Source: VGWB01 sp964614245
GTDB taxonomy: Bacteria > Bacteroidota > Ignavibacteria > UBA10030
Assembly: GCA_964614245.1 (NCBI GenBank)
Contig: CAZTKU010000151.1
Coordinates: 1 to 7,213, forward strand
DNA: 7,213 nucleotides
Direction: 5' to 3'
Made by a program: the position numbers and the translations under genes. Within the stretch, counting starts at the first letter, position 1. The number at the start of each line of letters is the position of its first letter. This document shows positions 1 through 6,169 of the stretch, one piece after another. Under the pieces are notes generated by a model that did no database searches, had not been told where the DNA came from, and was given only the letters and a program-made list of their open reading frames with translations.

Positions 1-1
1 G

Positions 2-1372
2 GCATATTTCGATATCGAAGACGTGGAATCTGGAATTCCGATGACAGAGTTGGCGAGCAGGGAAGCAAATGGGGGTGAGGGTGTCTACATTGGCCGATAC
101 AAGGTGAGAGAAAGGGACGAGGTCAGAGATCAGCCGATACGGGTTCGGTTGAAAACGAGTTTCTGGAGCAGCGAGAAGGCCTTTTCAAAGGGGAGGGTCA
201 CAATTCTGCCGCAGGAACTCCCACGCGTTGCCATTGTCACCGGCAGAAAGCCATTCCTCAATGCTGGTTTGGGTGAAGACCGCCTTGGAGGTGCAAAGCT
301 GGGATACATCCAGAGTGGCATCCGTGTGCAGGTGACAGGCAAAGTGGGACGGCAGTACCGCATAAGGCTTTCCGATGAGATGATTGGCTGGCTCCCAGAG
401 GACTTCGTTCAATTGCTGCCACTGGACACGCCTCAGCCCCGCTCGCTGACCGGCTCCATCTTGGTTTCGGGTGCGAACGGCGAGGATATCGTGAGCCTCT
501 CTCTCAGCCAACGGCTTCCGTACTTAACGGATCAGCTCGTCAACCCCACCGCAGTCGTTGTCGATGTGTTCGGCGCGACGTCGAACACCAACTGGATTAC
601 TCACCAGATCTCGGCTCGCGGCATCAAGAACGTTAGTTGGGATCAAGTTGCTGCCGGCCACTATCGGCTGACTATTGCACTGAACTATGATCAGCACTGG
701 GGCTACGACGTCGGATACGAGCAAGGCTCTAACCTTCGTATCCGGATCCGCCGTCCGCCGAGGATAGCAAATCAAGACTCTGTTCTCGCAGGTCTTACCA
801 TTGGCGTTGATGCCGGCCATGGAGGCGATAACAATGGTGCCCTTGGCTCCACCGGCGTTTTGGAAAAAGACATCAATCTCACCATCGGTTCACATTTGGA
901 TTCGTTATTGAAATCGAGGGGCGCAAGAGTTGTTCTGACTCGCTCTGGGGACGCTCCCGTAGGAATGTTGGATCGGATGGATGCAGTCGTGAATTCCAAA
1001 GCTCACGTTCTCGTTAGCATTCACTGTAACTCCATCGGCGAGACCTCCGATCCCGATGCGGTGAAGGGGACCAGCACGTATTATCGGTACGTTGGATACC
1101 AGCCGCTCGCGAATATCATGTATGACAAAATGCTCGAGTTAGGTCTCGGCCAGTTCGGCGTTGTGGGGAGCTTCAACTTCACACTCAGTGGACCGACGCA
1201 GCTCCCGAATGTTCTCGTTGAAACAGCGTTCCTCTCCAATCCAGAAGACGAGATGAAGTTACTCGACGACACCTTCCGGCAAGCGATCGCGGGGAAGATC
1301 GTTGAGGGACTGGAAGCGTTTGTGAAGAGATACGGTGAAAATGGAAAGATCAAGAGTCAAAATGAAAAATGA
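2..1372 (+). CDS. N-acetylmuramoyl-L-alanine amidase (Amidase_3), 5'-truncated by the window edge
   Basis: This zinc hydrolase cleaves the bond between N-acetylmuramic acid and L-alanine in peptidoglycan, acting in the periplasm or cell wall. The frame is open to base 2, with eight codons (AYFDIEDV) up to and including the GTG at 23, so the gene begins outside the window; residue numbers below count from that GTG. Residues about 67-133 look like an SH3-type module (ending GWLPEDFVQLLP). Residues about 143-245 form a beta-rich region resembling an AMIN-like domain. Residues 257-437 are the Amidase_3 catalytic domain. The expected zinc ligands are visible: H266 (DAGHGG), E281 (GVLEKDINL) and H334 (SIHCN), with catalytic E400 (LVETAFLSNPED), so the enzyme should be active. 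The last ten codons lie in a heptad repeat, so the hydrophilic tail GKIKSQNEK is probably not a conserved part. Any signal peptide would lie upstream of the window. The family call is firm; the N-terminal domain names are approximate. Confidence 0.93.
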   Translation, partial: AYFDIEDVESGIPMTELASREANGGEGVYIGRYKVRERDEVRDQPIRVRLKTSFWSSEKAFSKGRVTILPQELPRVAIVTGRKPFLNAGLGEDRLGGAKLGYIQSGIRVQVTGKVGRQYRIRLSDEMIGWLPEDFVQLLPLDTPQPRSLTGSILVSGANGEDIVSLSLSQRLPYLTDQLVNPTAVVVDVFGATSNTNWITHQISARGIKNVSWDQVAAGHYRLTIALNYDQHWGYDVGYEQGSNLRIRIRRPPRIANQDSVLAGLTIGVDAGHGGDNNGALGSTGVLEKDINLTIGSHLDSLLKSRGARVVLTRSGDAPVGMLDRMDAVVNSKAHVLVSIHCNSIGETSDPDAVKGTSTYYRYVGYQPLANIMYDKMLELGLGQFGVVGSFNFTLSGPTQLPNVLVETAFLSNPEDEMKLLDDTFRQAIAGKIVEGLEAFVKRYGENGKIKSQNEK

Positions 1373-1390
1373 CAAGGGAGAATTCAAAAT
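1342..1390 (+). repeat. Degenerate 7-bp tandem array (heptad array A), overlapping the amidase stop codon
   Basis: The stretch divides into seven consecutive 7-base units: TGGAAAG, ATCAAGA, GTCAAAA, TGAAAAA, TGACAAG, GGAGAAT, TCAAAAT. The units are degenerate but purine-rich and A-rich in phase. The amidase stop codon (1370-1372) falls inside unit five. An inverted relative lies at 1432-1459. Heptanucleotide tandem repeats are known from cyanobacterial intergenic regions; a similar class here is an inference. Confidence 0.6.
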
Positions 1391-1426
1391 CCGCTCACGG
1401 CCGGAGCGCTCGGAACACCACCACGT

Positions 1427-1436
1427 GTTTCGTTTT
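1427..1436 (+). repeat. Direct repeat GTTTCGTTTT, copy 1
   Basis: This ten-base word recurs exactly at 1547-1556, 120 bases downstream, with both copies inside the amidase-argH spacer. Copy 1 overlaps heptad array B. It suggests the spacer grew by duplication of small pieces, though ten bases alone is weak evidence. Confidence 0.4.
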
Positions 1437-1459
1437 GAATTGTCATCTTGATAATTCCA
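1432..1459 (-). repeat. Heptad array B, inverted relative of array A
   Basis: Read on the minus strand from 1459 to 1432, the sequence is four 7-base units: TGGAATT, ATCAAGA, TGACAAT, TCAAAAC. These match units 1, 2, 5 and 7 of the array at 1342-1390, with one or two differences per unit. The outermost 18 bases of the two arms (1338-1355 and 1446-1463) match at 16 positions. The two arrays therefore form an inverted pair around about 40 bases. Confidence 0.6.
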
Positions 1460-1482
1460 TTTTTCAGCCGGCGGCTGACCAG

Positions 1483-1531
1483 CCCGCCGCGCGGTCTGGC
1501 GGGTCCGCATTCGGCGGAGATTTTTGATCTC
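1483..1531. repeat. Chain of three short palindromes in the amidase-argH spacer
   Basis: Three perfect small stem-loops sit end to end. CCCGCC (1483-1488) pairs with GGCGGG (1498-1503) around a 9-base loop. TCCGC (1504-1508) pairs with GCGGA (1514-1518) around ATTCG. GAGAT (1517-1521) pairs with ATCTC (1527-1531) around TTTTG; this third stem shares two bases with the second, so those two are alternatives. The chain is GC-rich at its left end and T-rich at its right end. The second and third could act as a weak terminator for the upstream amidase gene, but there is no clean T-run directly after a strong stem. It more resembles a dispersed palindromic intergenic element. Confidence 0.5.
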
Positions 1532-1546
1532 TCCTCGTTGCTCCGG

Positions 1547-1556
1547 GTTTCGTTTT
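1547..1556 (+). repeat. Direct repeat GTTTCGTTTT, copy 2
   Basis: Second exact copy of the ten-base word found at 1427-1436. It lies between the palindrome chain and heptad array C, just upstream of argH. Confidence 0.4.
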
Positions 1557-1572
1557 TGTGTATCTTGGACTC

Positions 1573-1607
1573 TGCCAATCGACAATCGTCAATCACAAAT
1601 CGACAAT
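1573..1607 (+). repeat. Heptad array C, five units ending in AAT, abutting the argH start
   Basis: Five consecutive 7-base units are visible: TGCCAAT, CGACAAT, CGTCAAT, CACAAAT, CGACAAT, with a consensus near CGACAAT. Two units are identical. The array ends seven bases before the argH ATG, so it occupies the whole position where a ribosome binding site would be expected. The unit is one base from TGACAAT in the array at 1432-1459, so all three heptad arrays appear to belong to one repeat family. Confidence 0.7.
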
Positions 1608-1614
1608 TCCCCCC

Positions 1615-3006
1615 ATGGCTCATCAAGCACTGTGGAGCGGCCGATTCAAGGAGCCTCTCTCACGCATCGCGTTGAGTTTCTCCACATCCATTGATCTGGA
1701 CAAGCAACTCTACCAGGAAGACATTGCGGGCAGCATCGCGCACGTCGAGATGCTCGCTGCGACGCATATTCTCCCGCCTGCTGAAGCTCGAAAAGTCCGC
1801 ACAGCGTTAAAGTCCATTCAAAGGGAGATCGAGAGCGGCAGGTTTCAACTGACCAGTGACCATGAAGACGTTCACATGGCCATCGAGCAGCGCCTGATCC
1901 AGAAGGTCGGACCCATGGGGGGAAAACTGCATACGGGCCGTAGTCGCAACGATCAGGTGGGTTTGGACGAGCGACTCTACCTGCGGACGGCGATCAAGGA
2001 GCTGAGCAAGCTCATCGTTCAGCTTCAGCGCGTGCTGTTATACAAATCCGAGAAGTATTTCGGTGTGCTGATGCCCGGATATACCCACCTCCAGCGTGCG
2101 CAGCCTGTGATGCTCTCCCACCATTTGCTCGCCTACGTCTGGATGCTGGAACGCGACTACGATCGCCTGCACGACTGTCTGAAACGGCTCAACAAATCGC
2201 CATTAGGTGCTGCCGCGTTAGCGGGTACATCGTTTCCGATCGACCGCCTGAAAGTCGCAAAGAAGCTCCACTTCGACGGGATCGTCGAAAACAGCATTGA
2301 TGCGGTGAGCGATCGGGATTACCTGATTGAGTTTGTTGCGGCCTGCAGCATGATCATGATGCACCTCAGTCGCTTCGCAGAGGAGTTGGTGCTCTGGAGC
2401 AGCACGGAATTTGGCTTTGCCCACACCAGCGATGCCTACACAACAGGAAGCAGTATCATGCCCCAGAAGAAGAACCCCGATATGGCGGAGCTTGTGCGCG
2501 GAAAATCGGGACGTGTGTACGGGGCGCTTGTGAATCTCCTGACGGTCATGAAGGCACTGCCGCTGGCCTACAACCGCGATATGCAGGAGGACAAAATGCC
2601 GATGTTCGAGGCAGTCAGCACGACACGGCAGTGTTTGTTCATTTTCTCGCATATCCTGGTGCACACCACCTTCGATCGGCGTCGGATGGAAGAGGAGCTG
2701 CGGAACGACTTCCTCACAGCGACAGACATTGCAGACTATCTTGTGCGCAAGGGCATACCGTTCCGGGAGGCTCATACGGTCACCGGAAAGATCGTCTCGT
2801 ACTGCATCGAGCACCGGATGTTCCTCGGGAACCTCGACCTTGAGATCCTTCACACCTTTTCCAAGGTGTTTGACTCCGATGTCTTCGATTACATCTTGCC
2901 GCACAGAAGTGTTGAGCAGAAGAAATCAGCAGGCAGCACATCGCCGCATGATGTCAAGCGGCAGATCGTTCATTGGACAAGGGTACTGAAAGTCAGAAGG
3001 GGATAG
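1615..3006 (+). CDS. argH: Argininosuccinate lyase
   Basis: ArgH splits argininosuccinate into arginine and fumarate, the last step of arginine biosynthesis, in the cytoplasm as a homotetramer. The 463-residue length is normal. Family landmarks appear in order: WSGRF (7-11), SDHEDVHMAIE (81-91), the substrate-binding HTGRSRNDQV (106-115), PGYTHLQRAQP (154-164) with catalytic H158, and the fumarase/lyase signature GSSIMPQKKNPD (278-289) carrying the active-site serine loop and lysine. Near the C-terminus, LTATDIADYLVRKGIPFREAH (367-387) is also typical. The ATG at 1615 is chosen because homology begins within a few residues of it. A GTG at 1558 is in frame, but the extra 19 residues are read from repeat sequence. 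There is no Shine-Dalgarno motif; the preceding bases are AATTCCCCCC. No other arg gene is adjacent in the window. All recognised active-site motifs are intact. Confidence 0.97.
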   Translation: MAHQALWSGRFKEPLSRIALSFSTSIDLDKQLYQEDIAGSIAHVEMLAATHILPPAEARKVRTALKSIQREIESGRFQLTSDHEDVHMAIEQRLIQKVGPMGGKLHTGRSRNDQVGLDERLYLRTAIKELSKLIVQLQRVLLYKSEKYFGVLMPGYTHLQRAQPVMLSHHLLAYVWMLERDYDRLHDCLKRLNKSPLGAAALAGTSFPIDRLKVAKKLHFDGIVENSIDAVSDRDYLIEFVAACSMIMMHLSRFAEELVLWSSTEFGFAHTSDAYTTGSSIMPQKKNPDMAELVRGKSGRVYGALVNLLTVMKALPLAYNRDMQEDKMPMFEAVSTTRQCLFIFSHILVHTTFDRRRMEEELRNDFLTATDIADYLVRKGIPFREAHTVTGKIVSYCIEHRMFLGNLDLEILHTFSKVFDSDVFDYILPHRSVEQKKSAGSTSPHDVKRQIVHWTRVLKVRRG

Positions 3007-3013
3007 CAATTCA

Positions 3014-3100
3014 GAAGTTCGACTTCTACTCAGAAAGGCTTCCGAAGGTTCTCTCGCCAGCTTTCAGACCTTCGGAAACTTCAAGAAGAAGCCGGACTTC
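3014..3100. repeat. Long imperfect inverted repeat downstream of argH
   Basis: The arms are 3014-3049 and 3068-3100, around an 18-base loop. The inner 10 bases pair perfectly: TTCCGAAGGT (3040-3049) with ACCTTCGGAA (3068-3077). The outer parts also align, from GAAGT (3014-3018) against ACTTC (3096-3100), through a shared CTTCT block, with about three unpaired bases in the left arm. By hand about 29 of 33 aligned positions match. The left arm alone can also fold as AGAAGT-TCG-ACTTCT (3013-3027). In argH mRNA this would be a large 3' hairpin just before the terminator. It could stabilise the transcript, assist termination, or be a miniature palindromic repeat element. Confidence 0.65.
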
Positions 3101-3106
3101 AAGACA

Positions 3107-3135
3107 AAAAGCCGCCCCGAGGTGAGGCGGCTTTT
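3107..3135. terminator. Bidirectional rho-independent terminator between convergent genes
   Basis: A perfect 10-bp stem, AAAAGCCGCC (3107-3116) with GGCGGCTTTT (3126-3135), encloses a 9-base loop. The A-run on the left and T-run on the right give a T-tract on either strand. It lies 100 bases after the argH stop and 12 bases beyond the stop codon of the convergent amidohydrolase gene, so it probably ends both transcripts. Confidence 0.9.
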
Positions 3136-3146
3136 GTGTTTCTGCG

Positions 3147-4814
3147 CTAATGTTTGTAGCCAGGTCCTCGCAGGATTTTCCCTGGCAGATTGCCCGTGAA
3201 CTTCCCGTCCTCCCATACCGGTGTGCCGTTCACCAGAACGAGACTGACACCCTCTGAGTACTGATGCGGGTTCTCGAACGTCGCTTTGTCTGTAACGGAG
3301 GCCGGATCGAAGATCACCACGTCGGCGAAGAATCCAGGTTTGAGGATTCCGCGTTCGTTCAGTCCGACTCGTTGAGCGGGGAGCGAGGTCATCTTGCGGA
3401 CTGCATCTTCGAGTGAGAGGAGCTTGTCCTGCCGAACGTACTTGGCGAGAATTCGGGGAAAGCTCCCGTAAGCCCTCGGGTGTGGCTTCCCTTCGTAGAG
3501 GGGGCCATCGGTTGCCCTGGCATTAGCATCGGTGCAGAAACTCACCCAATGCTGGGCCATTCCCATCTTCAAATCTTCTTCCGTCATCGCAAACGCGACC
3601 CTCGCCGTTCTGGCTGAGTCAGCGAGAATGAAGTCGAACATCGTGTTGTAAGGGTCCTTCTTCCACGCCGCGGCCACTTCGGTTAACCGCTTGCCCTCCC
3701 ATTGCTTGAGGTCCGGGTTCGTCACGGATGAAATCATTATTCCGCTGAAATCCACCCCCTTGTTGCGGTTTGTTGCTGCAAGCTCCTTGCGGATTCTCTT
3801 TCGAACATCGGGGTCTTTCAGGCGTTGGAGCAGCTTCTCGGTTCCTCCCTCCTGCGCCCAACCCGGCATGGGTGAGCTCAGTGAATTGGAAAATGCAATG
3901 TAGGGATACTGATCGGCAGTCATGTCAATCCCCTGATTTCGATGCTGCTGGATCAGTTGAACAATCTGAGGCATCTTTCCCCAATTTGGCTTCTCTGCGA
4001 CTTTCAGATGCCAGATCTCGACGGGGATCCTTGCGGCGCGGGCAATGTCTGCCGCTTCCAGAATTGCTTCGACGATACGATCTTCCTCGTCGCGAAGATG
4101 CGTCACGTAGATGCCGCCGAAATCCGCAGCGACCTTCGCAAGTTCGATGAGCTCCTGCGTCTTCGCATACATCGCCGGGGTGTATTCAAGCGAGGAGCTG
4201 AGCCCAAGTGCGCCCTGTTGCATTGCCTCCCGGACGAGCAGCTTCATCTTGTCCAGCTCCTCTGGTGTGGGTTCGCGATTGTCGTAGCCGATCACGTACG
4301 CCCGAACCTGTGTCGCACCGATGTAAGAGGCAAAATTGATCGCCGACTTATGACGTTCAACGCGGGCAAAGTAGTCTGTGAAATCCTTCCAGTCGACCGT
4401 TAGTTTATTCTTCTGGAGATACGATTTCATCTCATTCAAAATCTTCTCATTTACCGGTGCTGCAGACTCCCCTTCGCCGTTGATCTCCGTTGTTATTCCT
4501 TGAGAGATCTTGCTCATGGCGCGATTGTCGATGAGAATAGAATACTCCGATTGTCCCAACATATCGATAAAACCTGGGGCCACAACTTTGCCTGCCGCAT
4601 CGATTGTACGCTTCGCGATTTTGGCATCCAGCTTGCCGATGGCGAGGATCTTTTCCCCGTAAATGGCGATGTCACCCTCGTACCACGGGTTGCCTGTGCC
4701 ATCGACGATCATGCCATTATGGATAAGAATATCGTACGGTCCTTGAGGTGAAGGTTGGCAGGACAATCCCAACGCCAGCACAACGAGCACGCTCAACACA
4801 GAAGTGGTTTTCAT
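3147..4814 (-). CDS. D-aminoacylase / N-acyl-D-amino-acid deacylase family amidohydrolase, predicted lipoprotein
   Basis: A 555-residue amidohydrolase-superfamily protein. Relatives remove the acyl group from N-acyl-D-amino acids; the substrate here is unknown. The N-terminus MKTTSVLSVLVVLALGLSC is a signal peptide with a lipobox-like end and lipid-attachment Cys at C19, so it is probably membrane-anchored outside the cytoplasm. Family marks in order: ILIHNGMIVDGTG (29-41), APGFID (79-84), GITTE (106-110), VTHLRDEEDR (237-246), EIWHLK (266-271), FCTDAN (426-431), HPRAYGSFPRIL (445-456) and a closing GFFADVVIFDP (494-504). Probable metal/catalytic residues H239, H269 and D429 are kept. The usual HxH after PGFID is replaced by L86 and Q88 (FIDMLGQSE), and the usual cysteine region (GNCG) reads GEGE (113-116). 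The family call is strong but the exact reaction is uncertain; other N-acyl or dihydroorotase-like activities are possible. The ATG at 4814 is preceded by GAGG at 5-base spacing. The YIP1-like gene ends 61 bases upstream on the same strand. Confidence 0.88.
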   Translation of the reverse strand: MKTTSVLSVLVVLALGLSCQPSPQGPYDILIHNGMIVDGTGNPWYEGDIAIYGEKILAIGKLDAKIAKRTIDAAGKVVAPGFIDMLGQSEYSILIDNRAMSKISQGITTEINGEGESAAPVNEKILNEMKSYLQKNKLTVDWKDFTDYFARVERHKSAINFASYIGATQVRAYVIGYDNREPTPEELDKMKLLVREAMQQGALGLSSSLEYTPAMYAKTQELIELAKVAADFGGIYVTHLRDEEDRIVEAILEAADIARAARIPVEIWHLKVAEKPNWGKMPQIVQLIQQHRNQGIDMTADQYPYIAFSNSLSSPMPGWAQEGGTEKLLQRLKDPDVRKRIRKELAATNRNKGVDFSGIMISSVTNPDLKQWEGKRLTEVAAAWKKDPYNTMFDFILADSARTARVAFAMTEEDLKMGMAQHWVSFCTDANARATDGPLYEGKPHPRAYGSFPRILAKYVRQDKLLSLEDAVRKMTSLPAQRVGLNERGILKPGFFADVVIFDPASVTDKATFENPHQYSEGVSLVLVNGTPVWEDGKFTGNLPGKILRGPGYKH

Positions 4815-4863
4815 GGCTGCCTCACTGCGGTGGGTTCATGTGACACGTTGAATAAAAGGATTG

Positions 4864-4890
4864 TCGAACGCTACGTCAGAACGCGTTCGA
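4864..4890. other. 8-bp stem-loop at the end of the YIP1-like gene
   Basis: TCGAACGC (4864-4871) pairs perfectly with GCGTTCGA (4883-4890) around an 11-base loop that includes the YIP1-like gene's stop codon. On the minus strand it is followed after a few bases by CCTTTTATT. It may be a weak or partial terminator, or an mRNA-processing hairpin, between that gene and the amidohydrolase gene. The T-stretch is interrupted and offset, so efficient termination is doubtful. Confidence 0.35.
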
Positions 4891-5460
4891 ATTCAAGACT
4901 TCAAGCGTGGCAAAAGCGAAGAAGACAAGAAGCGTAACAAGGAGCGCTTTCAGGGAAGCTAGCCGTTCGGCGTTCTTCAGGCCGAAATAACAGATCACGC
5001 CGGGCCAACCCCAGGCCATCCCGAGAAGCGAAATGCCCAAACCGATTTTGGCAATAATGGCATCAGGATCGTTGTAGAACACTTCGGTGCCAAGGATGGT
5101 CAGAACGATTGATGCCAGCGACGTGAAGATATGGGGAGCTGCCGCGAGACCGACGAATCCCAAGGCATGTGGAAATTCCCCAAGCCCCCCCAAGAGCTCC
5201 GCAGCGAGGTGAAAGACAATGGCAAGGAACACCCAGGTCAAATAGATCAAGAGGGCTGACCCGAGGAATGCGATGAGTCCCACGCTCATGGTCTCGGTCT
5301 TGAGATACCCGGAAAGGAACGAGTTGAACGAGGTTAACCCGGCATAAGTGGAGACGAGAAGGAATCCCTGACCTAATTGAGGAGAATCATATAAATCGGC
5401 CGTTGCGTATTCGGGATCGAAGAGAATGAGGCGGATGCGCTGAAGAAATAACATGAAGTT
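4876..5460 (-). CDS. YIP1-family-like polytopic membrane protein, 5' end at or inside the assembly gap
   Basis: About 195 codons are visible up to the TGA at 4876-4878. The protein has roughly five hydrophobic segments: GFLLVSTYAGL, the long VGLIAFLGSALLIYLTWVFLAIVFHLAAELLG, FVGLAAAPHIFTSLASIVLTI, IGLGISLLGMAWGWPGVICYFGL, and ALLVTLLVFFAFATLEVL. The order of a helix pair ending in HLxAxLLGG, a G(F/Y)xxxP-type helix, then a W-x-x-x-I-x-x-x-G-L-K helix matches bacterial YIP1-domain proteins, whose function is mostly unknown. An in-frame ATG at 5452-5454 (MLFLQRIRLILFDP) would give 192 residues and is a plausible true start, but only six bases before it are known, so no ribosome site can be judged. 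The frame runs on through the N gap into a PAP2-type gene, which I regard as artificial. Assignment rests on topology and pattern recognition. Confidence 0.68.
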   Translation of the reverse strand, partial: NFMLFLQRIRLILFDPEYATADLYDSPQLGQGFLLVSTYAGLTSFNSFLSGYLKTETMSVGLIAFLGSALLIYLTWVFLAIVFHLAAELLGGLGEFPHALGFVGLAAAPHIFTSLASIVLTILGTEVFYNDPDAIIAKIGLGISLLGMAWGWPGVICYFGLKNAERLASLKALLVTLLVFFAFATLEVLNSNAF

Positions 5461-5560
5461 NNNNNNNNNNNNNNNNNNNNNNNNNNNNNNNNNNNNNNNN
5501 NNNNNNNNNNNNNNNNNNNNNNNNNNNNNNNNNNNNNNNNNNNNNNNNNNNNNNNNNNNN
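5461..5560. other. Assembly gap of exactly 100 N
   Basis: One hundred undetermined bases; a round 100 is the usual placeholder for a gap of unknown length between scaffolded contigs. The true distance is probably larger, because the PAP2-type protein lacks its catalytic histidine region, normally several dozen to about a hundred residues. Confidence 0.97.
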
Positions 5561-6129
5561 GTTGTGATGGGCCCGGCAACAGGAAAAAGGATAAATCCGA
5601 TATCGCACAAGATGTTGGTGAGGCCGAGCGTGAAGAAGTACTCCTCCATGGGGAGCTCACCGCGCAGATAATAAATGATCCCGCAGAGCACGGGATACAT
5701 CGGCACGTAAATGACATAGGAGAACATCAGCCATTCGGTGAGAGCGGGAGTGGTGAAATGTTGAAGCCAGAGTGTGGGCTGGAGGCCAAAAACGTATTGC
5801 TCGGCGTCGAGCACGTAGTCATCAAGCCACTGGCCGTGGAGGATCAGTTGCAGCTTATCGACTGCGCCGAACAGGTATGCGTACGCAAGCGTTACAGCCG
5901 TCACGCGGAGCAAGAAGCGAAGGAACTTCTTCGAAGCACGTTGGGAGAAATAGACAAAGCCGACATAGAGAATTGCCACACCGACGTTTTTCGCGACGAG
6001 CAACCACCAGCTCTCAACACGCGCAAGAAACACCATGGCAAGAACACTGAAAAGCGCGAGAGCGAACAGAATGAGGCCGTCGGTGGCTTGGAGGCGAAGG
6101 TTCCCAATGTGGAAGGTCTTTTCTGTCAT
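5561..6129 (-). CDS. PAP2-superfamily (inositolphosphotransferase/Aur1-like) membrane protein, 3' part lost in the gap
   Basis: The first 189 residues of a membrane protein of the PAP2/inositolphosphotransferase type; relatives transfer or hydrolyse lipid phosphate groups at the membrane. About five hydrophobic helices are visible: residues near 18-38, 41-63, 70-94, 130-157 and 166-190. The middle contains the acidic/aromatic loop LDDYVLDAEQYVFG, and the fragment ends GFILFPVAGPIT, resembling the FPxxGP motif that precedes the catalytic region in PAP2 proteins. The SxxxSxH and final catalytic histidine are not visible and would lie in the gap. The ATG at 6129 is supported by AGGA seven bases upstream (CAGGAATAGTGT-ATG). 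The CPBP gene ends 40 bases upstream on the same strand, so the two are probably cotranscribed. It could instead be a membrane protein of unknown function with only a superficial PAP2 resemblance. Confidence 0.72.
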
Positions 6130-6169
6130 ACACTATTCCTGAGCCCGCGAATCGAAGGGAAGAAAGCAG

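Noticed and set aside
1555..1568. TATCTTGG as a Bacteroidota-type -7 promoter element for argH
   Set aside because: One mismatch to TAnnTTTG and no convincing TTTG at the right distance upstream; too weak to annotate.
1573..1607. Short repeat array considered as a CRISPR
   Set aside because: Units are only 7 bases, adjacent and without spacers; no cas genes are nearby.
1558..1614. Upstream GTG start giving argH 19 extra residues
   Set aside because: The extra residues are read from the heptad array and do not resemble ArgH; homology starts just after the ATG at 1615.
2218..2904. 228-codon open frame on the minus strand inside argH
   Set aside because: It lies wholly antisense to a clear argH; its protein is His/Cys/Val-rich with no recognisable domain, as expected of a shadow frame in a conserved gene.
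3942..4403. 153-codon open frame on the plus strand
   Set aside because: Antisense to the amidohydrolase gene, with no family-like motif and no ribosome site seen.
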